64,000 bases of DNA from Agrostemma githago (lineage: Eukaryota > Streptophyta > Magnoliopsida > Caryophyllales > Caryophyllaceae). The translations under genes were made by a program, and so were the position numbers. The notes below the pieces were generated by a model. The model was not told the origin of the DNA and ran no database searches. It saw only the letters and a program-made list of their open reading frames with translations. Of this stretch, positions 55,301-64,000 are shown piece after piece. Where the stretch lies: the NCBI GenBank assembly GCA_958450325.1, contig OY288257.1, positions 56,134,938-56,198,937 on the forward strand, written 5' to 3'. The stretch's first letter is position 1. The number at the start of each line of letters is the position of its first letter.

Positions 55301-58300
55301 GTAATCACCATATCATCAACATAGATTAGAACAACAGTTATATTGATGCCTTGATGCTTGATGAACACAGAGTGATCAGCCTTAGATTGAACAAAGTTGA
55401 TGTCTTTCAGGACATTAGATAACTTGGAAAACCATTGCCTTGGAGCTTGTTTGAGTACGTATAAAGATTTTTTGAGTTTGCAGACAAAAGGGCCTGTGTA
55501 TTTGAGTAGCATTCCTCCTTTGCTCACCTGAATTCTGTCTCCCAATGCATAATAGCCTTGTGGCAGCTGCTGTATACCTCTTCTGAAGTATACCCCATAT
55601 TTTCTTTTCAGTTTCAATGTAAATTATGACACGCTTAATCCTTTCACCCATGATTTGGAGTATCCAGGATATCACAAGATTGTTTAAGGACTCCCATGCT
55701 TCTATTTTAGTGGTGTCCTCATCAGGCTTAGACACGAACCCATTAACATACTTTAACTTACGTTTTGCAGACAAAGCCAATTCCATTTGACACTTCCACA
55801 TAATGTAGTTTTCTGAACCACCTAGTTCAGGGGTAACTTTCAGTGTGTGTGTTCCTTTTGATTGATTAGAGTATATGGATTATCCTACATCTTTTTCTTT
55901 ATCTCCTCCAGCCATTGTTTTGGAGAAAGATTAGCAGAGAATCGAAAAGAACACTATCAACAGTAAGCAAGATGTTTTGAGAGAGAGAGAGAAAGAGAGA
56001 CTGATTAGATCAGGCTATAATGAGCACAAGAGGCTCTGATACCATATTGAATTTATAACTCCTTGGCTCAATGATTAATATTTGATTGATCTAATGATGT
56101 TTCATTGATTGGAAATGAAGAGATGCCATAAGGCTACATTACTGTTAGAGATAGAATTGTTGGGCATACATGATACATAGAGTTTGACCTCTACTTATAT
56201 GGATACATTATGCATGTCCCTAAGAGACACAAGCATGATAAGGCATGACAATACTGGAATCTAGTTTAAACTAGACAAAGTAGTAGTTAGTAAAAAAAAT
56301 TGATAGCTTAATATCCCAATGCTACTAGTATTTCTGATCTTTGTCTACTTTTGGTTAGGGATTAATGTATAAAGATGATTAAGAATGGTTATCCTAGAAT
56401 TGAGAACAAAATTTAATTAAAAGGTAGGAATTTGAATCTATAATATTCAATCAATAAGTTGAAAATGTCATTGCATAAACCCAAATCGAAAAATACCAAA
56501 TTAAAAACATACAGAACTTCATATAAATAGTTTATCTTTAATTTAAAATTGAGCAAATTCTAAAAACACAACAATAACTAAGAAATTAAGAATCAAGTGA
56601 AGAGGATCAAAACCATTGTTTAGGATGAAACATCGAGGAAGAAAATAAAAAAAAAGTTTAAGGAGATTAATGACAATACCTGACCAGCAACTCCGATCCC
56701 TAAATTAAGGACCGTGAATGCGAGTATGACAATAAAAGCACTGGGAAGCAACGTGATGATTGATGTCCCAACAATCATCATCAGAAGAGCGATAAGAAGC
56801 GTGCCCCTCCTCCCTATCCTCGAACACAGATGCGTTGTTAGAATCACCCCTACTAGTTGACTTAGATGTTGTGATGTTAAGACCATTTGGACACGGGCAT
56901 CAAAGAAGTCGCAGTAGTTATTAACTTTCGCATTAAGTTGGCGACGCCAGATGTCTGGTGCAATCCTAATCAAAAAACCACGAGTGCCGATGACTAGACC
57001 TGAAAAAAATACATAAATGAGATATGTTAAAAGGTGACTTGAACTTGATTTCTTGCCTATGTTGTGGTACATGTACTAGGTATATACTAAGTTATCCCAC
57101 ATGGAAAATATACTAAAGGCATGGCGATCCTATAGTTACAAATAGGAGTCTCCTTCAACCTTTAGAAATCATCCAATATATTTAAGTCTCTTAAGCCTTA
57201 TTTATTGTTCTTGTCGTGTTTGTTTGCTTTCGCACAACAAAATGGTAACAAAGCTAAAGATTTATCTGGGTCTTTCTGATCCCCAGAAATGGCGGCGATG
57301 AATATGAAGATTGAGAAGTTCACAGGGAGGAATAACTTCAGGCTATAGCAAATTAAGATGAAAGGTTTGCTTAAGCAGCAAGGCATTTTGTAAACCCATG
57401 ACGAAGGGTACTAAGGCTACAGTGTCAGCGGAGGGAGATGCCGAGTTGGAGGTGATGAAGGAGAAAGCTCACTCCATCATTTTTCTATGTTTGCCGGATG
57501 ACGTCACACTGAAATTGCTAACGAAAATACTGCCACGTGGTTTGGGTAAAGTTGGAGGTTTTGTACATACATGAAAAGTCACTAACCAACAAGTGGTTTT
57601 TGAAGCAACGCTTATATAGCCACAAATGCAAGATGGTATGTCCCTTAAACTTGTTGAAGAACAAGAGTGAGGTCCATAAAACCTTCGCATAGTGGATAAC
57701 GTTGGTGGAAAATCAAATGGGGAAGAAGATCAAGAGGCTAAGAACAGATAATGGTTTGGAGTTTTGTTTGTCCGAGTTCAATGAGCTTTGAAAAGATAAA
57801 GAGATTCCTAGGCATCACACTATTAGGGGAGCACCACATAAAAATGGTGTTGCAGAGCGCATGAACTAAACATTGCTTGAGAGAGTTCGATGCATGCTTT
57901 CTAATGCAGGGTTGACTATGATTTTTTTAGGCAAAGATGGCTTGTTACTTGACAAAACGTGCACCTCGTATGAGAATTGGTTGGAAGACGCCTTATGAGG
58001 ATAGTCGTGTCATCCTTAGCAAGGGCATTACTTTCGATGAAATCTCTATGTTTATGTCTTGTAAGAATTCAACAAGTCAATGAAATAATGATAGTCTCGA
58101 GAAATAGGTGGAGCTAAATGTAGTGTCGATTGTGTTATCACTAGGAGCATTGATTCAGGTTGAAGAAGCTCCAGAAACTACTTCAGCTGGGAAGGAAATT
58201 CAACCAGAAAGGTCCAGTGTTAATGAACTATAGGCTTCATATGAGGCTTCCAAAAGGACAACAAGATAGCCTAATAGGTTGATCAAATAGATACAGGGGC

Positions 58301-61300
58301 GAAGAATTCGTTCCCAAAACTGTTATGCAGAAGAGATGGTTGGTTATGCATTACAATCAGCCGACAAGATTGGGTCATCTGAGTCGCTATCTTATTGAGA
58401 AGCAGTTTCTAGTAGTGAGTCTACGCAATGGATCACTACTACGAGTGAGGAGATGGAATATATTCACAAGAACAACACATGGGAGCTAGTTAAGGTACCA
58501 CAAGACAGGAAGGTGGTTTTGTTGCAAGTAGGTATTCAAACGAAAAGAAGCAACATAGAGTGATAGCATCATATCAAGGCACGTCTAGTCGCAAAAGGTT
58601 TTAGTTGGAAAGAAGGAGTTGACTAAAATGAGATCTTTTCTCCTGTAGTATGATACACTTCTATTTGAGTTCTCCTAGCGATGGTCACTCATTATGATCT
58701 AGAACTGATAGAACAACTAGATGTGAAAACAGCTTTCGTTCATGGGGAATTAGACGAAGTTATGTTGATGATGAGTCAACCAAAGGGGTTCGAAGTTCCG
58801 GAAAAAGAGGCATGTGCTTATAAGTTAAAGAAGTCTTTATACGGGATCAAACAATCATTCAAACAGTGGTGCAAAAAGTTTGACAACTTTATGGTAGAGC
58901 ATGGCTACAAGAGGAGTCCTTATGATTGTTGTGTTTATCATAGCAGAGAATGGATCGTATTTATATTTGGTCCTATGTGTAGATAATATATATGTTCATT
59001 GCCATTAAGAAGATGTCATACGTTCAAAAGCTCAAGGTTCTTCTCTGTTGCGAGTTTAATATGAAAGATTTGCGAGCAACTTGAAAGATTTTTGGCATGG
59101 AGATTTATAGAGATCAAGTTCAGAAGAAACTTTTCTTGTCACGGAAAATTTATATTTTGAAGGTATTATCCAAGTTTGGGATGAGTGTCCTGAAACCTAT
59201 AAACACTCCATGGGCAACGAATGTACACAAGGTTATTTATTGCTTCTGCACCTCAAACTGAAGCTGAGAGGTCATACATGTCAGGTGTTCATATGCTAGT
59301 GTAGTTGGTAGCTTGATGTACGCTATGGTTTGCACTAGACCTAATATTGCGCTTGTTAGTATTCTTAGCAGGCTTATGGCTTAACATTGCTGCCAATACC
59401 GGTAACAAGTTAAACGCATTTTCCGCTATTTGGGGGAAAGACATACAGATGTTGGTCTCATATATGAGTGTGATATAGAGTGTTTGGTGACGGGTTACTC
59501 TGAGTCATCTTGACAGTTCATCACTAACGACGATTTAATGTGTTAGCAAATAGTGGTCACACGGTTAGGACTTGTTAATAAAGAGGTATATCGTATATAT
59601 ATTCAGGGACGAAGCCATGATAAAATATTGGATAAAGACAAAAAAATCATAGTTGAATCACTCTTTGGTTGGTCATAGACTCATAATCATGTTTAAAGGT
59701 TGATTATTGTTGTGTAAATTGGACAGAAACGACAGTGTCGAACGAGAGTGAGGGAGAGGAAAAGAGGTAACCGAAAACGTGAACTTGCAGTGACGAGGTA
59801 AGGAAGCCTCTAACTTGAAAACTATTTCCGGTTCGACTGAGGTGGCGATCAGCTAGTACCGGTAGTACCCAGGAAGGAAATGTAATGAGCAGAGAAGAAG
59901 GAAGAAGGAAGAGGAGTTACTGTGTTTTTGTTGTATGTTGTGTGCTGCTGTGAACTGCTATTTATAATAGCATAATCACAGGAGAGAATAACTCTCCCAC
60001 AACAGCTCTCTTTGACTTGCACAACGGACAACAGCAGCCAACAACACACACTCACAGTGAACCCTAAACCTAAACCGAGTCAGGCTCAAAAAGATCAGCT
60101 AGTACCGGTAGTACCCAGGAAGGAAATGTAATGAGCAGAGAAGAAGGAAGAGGAGTTATTGTGTTTTTGTTGTATGTTGTGTGCTGCTGTGAACTGCTAT
60201 TTATAATAGCATAATCACAGGAGAGAATAACTCTCCCACAACAGCTCTCTTTGACTCGCACAACGGACAACAGCAGCCAACAACACACACTCACAGTGAA
60301 CCCTAAACCTAAACTGAGTCAGGCTCAAAAAGATAAGCAAAGCCCGCCGCAGGCGTTTTGCCAAATCCCGAATCCGGGCTGGGCCCGTGTACGAGCTAAA
60401 TTAAGCACCTCGCAGGTCCATATAAAATGACCCCCTTTCGCCACTAGTGATACCCATAGTTAGAGTAGTGTATATAAACAACTTAAGACACTAGTACTCT
60501 TCCTATGTGGGACAATTAGAAATATGGACTTAGCCCCTATTTTCCAACAATTATAACGATAAATCTCCCTTACAAAAAGATTATCTTAGATTATGGCAAA
60601 ATTTTGAAATCAAAAAAATTGAAACATACATAAAACCTACAATATAAAATTAGCATATCTGTATTCGTATATGAGACTTGCCCAAAAATAAATTGAAATA
60701 TATAAATGAAGATTAATTTTATACTTTGTATGTTAAAAATTGTGAAAATTTGCATGATCACTTTAGAATTGGGTAAGTGAAAGTATAACTTATCAAGATA
60801 GTATCTTGAGAACCGCAAAGATTAAAATTAATAGTGTAATGAAGAAAATAAAATACCCAAGAAAGCTACATTAATTAAGTAAAGGAAGAAACAATTTGAG
60901 TGAAATGAAATAAGGGATAAAGAAAAAGAAGATAAAAATGCTATTAAGGGGAGTAACACAGGTGCTCAGTGAGGCCAACCAACTTATTCGGCCTTCGCCA
61001 ACTGAGACACGAAGGTTTGGTATCTATATTTCTCTCTAAGTAGTATATGACCTTGAAAAACCACCCCGGGTCATGACCCAATCCAGCCTTAACGTAGCTT
61101 CGTAGCTAGCTTGATGTACACTATGGTTTGCAATAGGCCTATATTGCGCTTGTTGTTAGTATTCTTAGCAGGTTTGTGGCTCAACATTGCTACCAACACC
61201 GGCAACAAATTAAGCGTATATTCCGCTATTTGAGGGGAAAGACAGATGTTGGTCTCATATATGAGTGTGATCAAAGTGTTTGGTGACGGGTTACTCGAGT

Positions 61301-63796
61301 CATCTTGATAGTTCGTCACTAACGATAAGATTTAATGTGTTAGCAAATAGGGGTAACACAGTTAGGACTTGTATGTGAGAAAGATACGTAAGGGTATATA
61401 CGAGAAAAGCTCTGGAAAAATAAATTATTCAAAAAAAACTTTAAAGTTTTTGTCATTTGATTACCAGGTAACGCATTTAGGTAGCCGATAGAGAGGCCCC
61501 CGAGAAAACAAACCACAAGGCAGAGCAGCTGCGGCTTTGTTAACTTCCTGTTCAGAATACGAAATATTTATGTCATAACATAATTCTATGTACTACAGAT
61601 TTACATTAAATTTCTTCGAGATTGTTATTCTAAAGTTACCATGTTGTAGGTGTTTGAGGTTGCAATTGATCTTCCCGATGTGTTTGAGGTTGTTCTTCAT
61701 GAGTCTCCTACAACATTAAAACTAGAATAATTAAATTTAATGCTAACACTGAATCAAATACATATCGTGGATCAATATGTTGAAATAATAATGATAAATT
61801 ACTGTGCATTGTTACGCACAAGTTACATGCATAAATCACTTGATATTGTATGCAACAATCAAATAATTTTGCTAGCATAAACATGGGTATATCAACATAT
61901 TCGTCATTAAGATAGCTTATGTTCTTTACCAATTAATAATGTAATCATGAAACAGAATATATGAGAAAGTGTAAATCTACCAATTGAAAGGACAAAAATT
62001 ATGTGTTAATAAAACACCCAACTTAATTCAGACAAAAATTGTTCGATTCATCATTAACTTTGTGGAACGTACTCGTACTTAGTTATGAATTCAACAAGAC
62101 GAGTCTTATAATAAAGAGATGTGTTTCAAATTGGTATAAGGAAAAGATCCCAGGAGTAAGTGTAGGATGAACATGTAAATTAAGAAAAGGGGTTATAATG
62201 TTTCAGTATGTATCTATTCTAAAGACTAAGCTAACCTATTCATTATGCATATAAGTCAAATAAGAATTAAAAATAATAACATAATTCTTACCTAAAATAA
62301 AATAAACAAAAATACGAAAAACAATAAGAGCTACAACAACATAAAATAGTTTAGAAATATACTTCAACAGATTCTTGAAAGATTGTCTCAGTAATTTCAA
62401 CGATTTCACGTTCACTTGATTCGAGATTAAACTCGACATCAACCTGTAAGTAATATGTCAACTTGAATTTTATTTTTCATGAAAAATAATTAAATTCATC
62501 AAAATATCATGCAAACAAAAAGAGTTCAACATATTTATCACAAAAATATTTCTTTTATCGAAAATAAACCCATGTCCCACTTTCTAAAATGGTTTTTTTT
62601 ACGGGATTTTCTTTTAATTTACAAGGTATAAAGTTTTTGGCAAAAAATAGACCAATCTCATTTAACTTGTACTATCTCCGTTTTTTCTTTCTCTCTTTAT
62701 TCTCATTTCAAGAGTATACTTCTCAGATACATTAAGTAAATGAGAAAAAAAGGGAGAAAATAAAAGAGGGTATTAATCGGCTACACTAAAATCCCATATA
62801 CGTTAGTCAAACAGTATCACGACATTGTTAATACTGTCTTACTTTCCTATGTAAAACAACCTATTGCGAAAAAAAGGGTGAAATCCTTTTATCAAAATAA
62901 CTACACTTTGTTTTACTTTCCTATCGTCCTCCGCAACTTAAATTAAGACATATATTCTCAAATTAAAGGACTAATTGAATTTTCTACTCCGTAATAGTTT
63001 ATCCAATCAATATGCATCTACTCTAAAGGCTAAGCTAACCTATTCATTATGCATATAAGTCTACTAAGAATTAAAAATAATAACATAGTTCTAACCTAAA
63101 ATAAAATAAAATAAAAATAAGAAAAATAATAAGAGCTACAACAACATAAAATAGTTTAGAAATATACTTCAACGGATTCTTGAATGGATGTATCTATAAT
63201 TTCAGAGACTTCACGTTCACTTGATTCGAGATTAACCTCGACATCAACCTGTAAGTAATATGTCAACTTGAATTTTATTTTTCATGTAAAATAATTAAAT
63301 TCATCAAAATATCATGCAAACAAAAAGAGTTCAACATATTTATCTCAAAAATATTTCTTTTATCGAAAAAAAACACATGTCCCACTTTCTAAAAGACAAC
63401 CTATTGCGAAAAAGAAGGGTGAAATCCTTTACCTTTTCTGAAAATAACTAGACTATGTTTTACTTTCCTATCGTCCTCCGCAACGTAAATTAAGACATAT
63501 ATTCTCAAATTAAAGGACTAATTGAATTTTCTACTCCGTAATAGTTTATCCAATCAATGTGCATCTACTCTAAAGGCTAAGCTAACCTATTCATTATGCA
63601 TATAAGTCTACTAAGAATTAAAAATAATAACATAGTTCTAACCTAAAATAAAATAAAATAAAAATAAGAAAAAATAATAACAGCTACAACAACATAAAAT
63701 AGTTTAGAAATATACTTCAACGGATTCTTGAATGGATGTATCTATAATTTCAGAGACTTCACGTTCACTTGATTCGAGATTAACCTCGACATCAAC
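51914..63796 (-). CDS. sugar-transporter-like (STP/MFS) gene with N-terminal acidic exon array; partial, possibly decaying
   Basis: Exons on the minus strand: 63796-63716, 63248-63168 and 62443-62363 (tandem acidic exons, 81 nt each, phase 0), 61707-61640, 61547-61465, 56999-56680, 53565-52964 and 52327-51914. All but the fifth core junction join in frame with GT-AG borders. KLTKPQLLCLVVCFLGGLSIGY resembles the first membrane helix of plant monosaccharide/H+ symporters; then CDFFDARVQMVLTS, SRIGRRGTLL (the MFS GRR motif), SETPHYMIEK (for PETPxxLIE), FQGRKSLLL, VYVAADACLTSPSGWLETSFPPG (for the usual GWLVPSEIFPLE) and LVPET. The QQLTGIN sugar-binding motif of helix 7 is replaced by AILQFYGPLLF. 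Exon 53565-52964 is 602 nt and needs a one-base correction near 53505. The core is about 495 residues, the usual length. The first exon is beyond the right edge. It is probably a diverged or dying transporter rather than a proven sugar carrier. Confidence 0.6.
52367..52912. mobile_element. fold-back MITE in the last intron
   Basis: The left end GGGAAAGTTGTAATTGAACC and the reverse complement of the right end GCGAAAGTACTAATTGAACC match, and the likeness extends inward about 85 bp (ATTAAGCCCCTAACTTATG vs TTAAGCCCCTTATGTTTTG; GTAGTAATTTAACCCC vs GTAGTAATTAGCCCC). AT-rich interior without ORF. I could not fix a target-site duplication. Confidence 0.7.
52964..53565 (-). CDS. sugar-transporter-like gene, exon with central loop and helices 5-9
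   Basis: Acceptor TGTAACAG then VFGLFISELF (compare VPLYLSE in the family); donor CACAG-GTATAT. A frame change near 53505 separates the first 20 codons from WGVVSLVVVYFTSS. If real, the gene is a pseudogene or uses another splice site. Confidence 0.55.
53566..53937. other. intron sequence left of a copia insertion
   Basis: Non-coding intron sequence of the transporter-like gene. No mobile-element termini could be confirmed. Confidence 0.35.
54773..55913 (-). pseudogene. copia gag-RT-RNase H remnant
   Basis: gag starts MAGGDKEKD at 55913 and continues ELGGSENYIMWKCQMELALSA and WGILQKRY. Within about 100 bp it gives way to RT (VCKLKKSLYVLKQAPRQWFSKL, VLIYVDDMVITWN at 55290-55330) and then RNase H (TTKRVLRHIKSSLGQGL, AYCGSDWASC). 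Protease, integrase and the RT start are deleted, leaving gag joined to the YVDD part of RT, in another frame. Confidence 0.8.
56032..56044 (-). other. copia primer-binding site
   Basis: Minus strand TGGTATCAGAGCC three bases after the LTR end, complementary to initiator methionyl-tRNA. Confidence 0.85.
56680..56999 (-). CDS. sugar-transporter-like gene, exon with helices 2-4
   Basis: Acceptor TTTTTTTCAG; donor GGTCAG-GTATTG. 320 nt, entering in phase 1 and leaving in phase 0. It carries RIAPDIWRRQL, CDFFDARVQMVLTS and SRIGRRGTLLIALLMMIVG without a stop or frame slip. Confidence 0.7.
57180..59700 (+). mobile_element. second Ty1-copia remnant, in the intron, plus strand
   Basis: A heavily decayed gag-pol lies between exons 61465 and 56999 of the transporter-like gene. 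gag starts near 57289 (MAAMNMKIEKFTGRNNF), integrase RTDNGLEFCLSEFNEL and HKNGVAERMN lie at 57748-57870, RT QLDVKTAFVHGELDE and YKLKKSLYGIKQS at 58714-58860, and RNase H GSLMYAMVCTRPNIAL near 59310. Stops and frameshifts are frequent; I found no clear LTRs. Confidence 0.75.
59708..60549 (-). mobile_element. copia-type solo LTR with 5-bp target-site duplication
   Basis: Minus strand: starts TGTTGGAAAATAGGGGC at 60549 and ends ATTTACACAACA at 59708. It is flanked by ATTAT on both sides (59703-59707 and 60550-60554). An internal 246-bp direct duplication (59847-60092 and 60093-60338) doubles the TATA box TATTATAAATAGC. No internal region remains, consistent with LTR-LTR recombination. Confidence 0.85.
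59847..60338 (-). repeat. tandem duplication of the LTR promoter region
   Basis: Two copies with a 246-bp period, nearly identical apart from a 7-bp AAGGAAG gain and a few substitutions. Each copy holds CTATTATAAATAGC and a CAACAGCAGCC-rich stretch. Confidence 0.9.
60555..61103. other. intron sequence without recognised features
   Basis: AT-rich intron of the transporter-like gene; nothing identified. Confidence 0.3.
61104..61372 (+). repeat. second copy of a copia RNase H fragment
   Basis: About 85-90% like 59310-59573 over 265 bp (both contain TAGCTTGATGTAC, GGTTTGCA, AGTATTCTTAGCAGG and GGTGACGGGTTACTC). It is a duplicated piece of the neighbouring copia remnant. Confidence 0.75.
61465..61547 (-). 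CDS. sugar-transporter-like gene, helix 1 exon
   Basis: Acceptor TTCTGAACAG, donor CCTG-GTAATC; 83 nt (phase 2 in, phase 1 out). Encodes KLTKPQLLCLVVCFLGGLS, the first membrane segment. Confidence 0.65.
61640..61707 (-). CDS. sugar-transporter-like gene, linker exon
   Basis: Acceptor GTTGTAG, donor ACATG-GTAACT; 68 nt. It encodes a Gln/Glu/Thr-rich linker with an internal duplication (EEQPQTHRED / QLQPQTPT). Its phase joins the acidic exons (phase 0) to the helix 1 exon exactly. Confidence 0.6.
62363..62443 (-). CDS. acidic repeat exon, copy 1
   Basis: TTACTTACAG acceptor, GAA-GTATATT donor; 81 nt, symmetrical phase 0. Encodes VDVEFNLESSERE followed by a diverged IVEITETIF and QESVE. Confidence 0.6.
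63168..63248 (-). CDS. acidic repeat exon, copy 2
   Basis: Same borders and length as copy 1. Encodes VDVEVNLESSERE, then VSEIIDTSI and QESVE. Confidence 0.6.
63716..63796 (-). CDS. acidic repeat exon, copy 3
   Basis: Identical in sequence to copy 2, with the same splice borders. More copies may lie past the right edge. Confidence 0.6.
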
Positions 63797-64000
63797 CTGT
63801 AAGTAATATGTCAACTTGAATTTTATTTTTCATGTAAAATAATAAAATTCATCAAAATATCATGCAAACAAAAAGAATTCAACATATTTATCTCAAAAAT
63901 ATTTCTTTTATCGAAAAAAAATACATGTCCCACTTTCTAAAATGGTTTTTTTACAGGGTTTTCTTTTAATTTACAAGGTATAAAGTTTTTGGCAAAAAAT

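Larger units (their letters stand above)
53938..56270 (-). mobile_element. non-autonomous Ty1-copia element with both LTR ends, in the intron
   Basis: 3' LTR 53938-54376 (TGTAAAATAATGC ... TATAAATTCA), polypurine tract GTTTAGGGGGAG at 54377-54388, 5' LTR end at 56048 with about 220 bp retained, and primer-binding site TGGTATCAGAGCC at 56032-56044 (initiator Met tRNA type). The 54377-56031 interior is far too short for gag-pol. The 5' LTR lacks its first about 200 bp. Confidence 0.85.
62200..64000 (-). repeat. tandem genomic repeat carrying the acidic exon
   Basis: The block CTCTAAAGGCTAAGCTAACC recurs at about 63020 and 63567 (547-bp period), with a diverged copy at about 62217 (unit of about 805 bp with an extra 257 bp). 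The sequence at the right edge (CCCACTTTCTAAAATGG) repeats 62577-62593, so the array continues outside the window. Confidence 0.9.

Overview
This is a gene-poor, retrotransposon-dominated stretch of a flowering-plant nuclear genome, most likely a eudicot. It holds plant L1-type LINEs (ORF1 with a DUF4283-like region and CCHC knuckle; ORF2 with APE endonuclease, FADD-box reverse transcriptase and zf-RVT tail), Athila/Tat-like, Retand/Ogre-like and Tekay-like LTRs, degenerate Ty1-copia elements, a plant-mobile-domain gene and a spliced sugar-transporter-like gene. A Caryophyllales origin is only a guess. Nothing looks bacterial or organellar.

1-9,624: minus-strand LTR material. A Tekay-like LTR edge (1-1,066) abuts the leader and LTR of an Athila/Tat-like element. 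A second element has one gag-like ORF (6,390-5,101), a primer-binding site and a 1,493-bp LTR (6,561-8,053), and appears inserted in a third LTR (8,054-9,624). 9,625-17,158: two minus-strand genes of transposon-associated plant families, a DUF7745-like fragment and a seven-exon plant-mobile-domain (PMD) gene, then tandem repeats and Retand/Ogre-like LTR sequence.

17,159-40,400: a Tekay-like LTR (starts TGTAACACCCC) split twice. The first interruption is a nearly complete poly(A)-tailed LINE (A). The second is a 16-kb same-strand train of LINEs (D, E, C, B and fragment G) separated by (ATT)n arrays, which are the (AAT)n 3' tails of the elements. LINE D is itself split by LINE F with a 16-bp target-site duplication.

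40,400-51,855: 3' end and 1,495-bp LTR of a plus-strand Athila/Tat-like element, a minus-strand Retand/Ogre-like element with a 2,282-bp LTR and tandem repeats, then a Ty1-copia element lacking its RT core.

51,900-64,000: a minus-strand sugar-transporter-like gene reconstructed from six exons plus at least three tandem copies of an 81-nt acidic exon that runs off the right edge. Its introns hold a fold-back MITE, a deleted copia element with both LTRs, a second copia ruin, and a solo LTR with a perfect 5-bp target-site duplication.

Main points to follow up: LINEs that repeatedly land in (ATT)n tails and carry an AT-hook-like motif in ORF1; ORF1/ORF2 stop-start overlaps; LTRs that share a pre-TATA palindrome cluster of unrelated sequence; and the acidic-exon array fused to a transporter.
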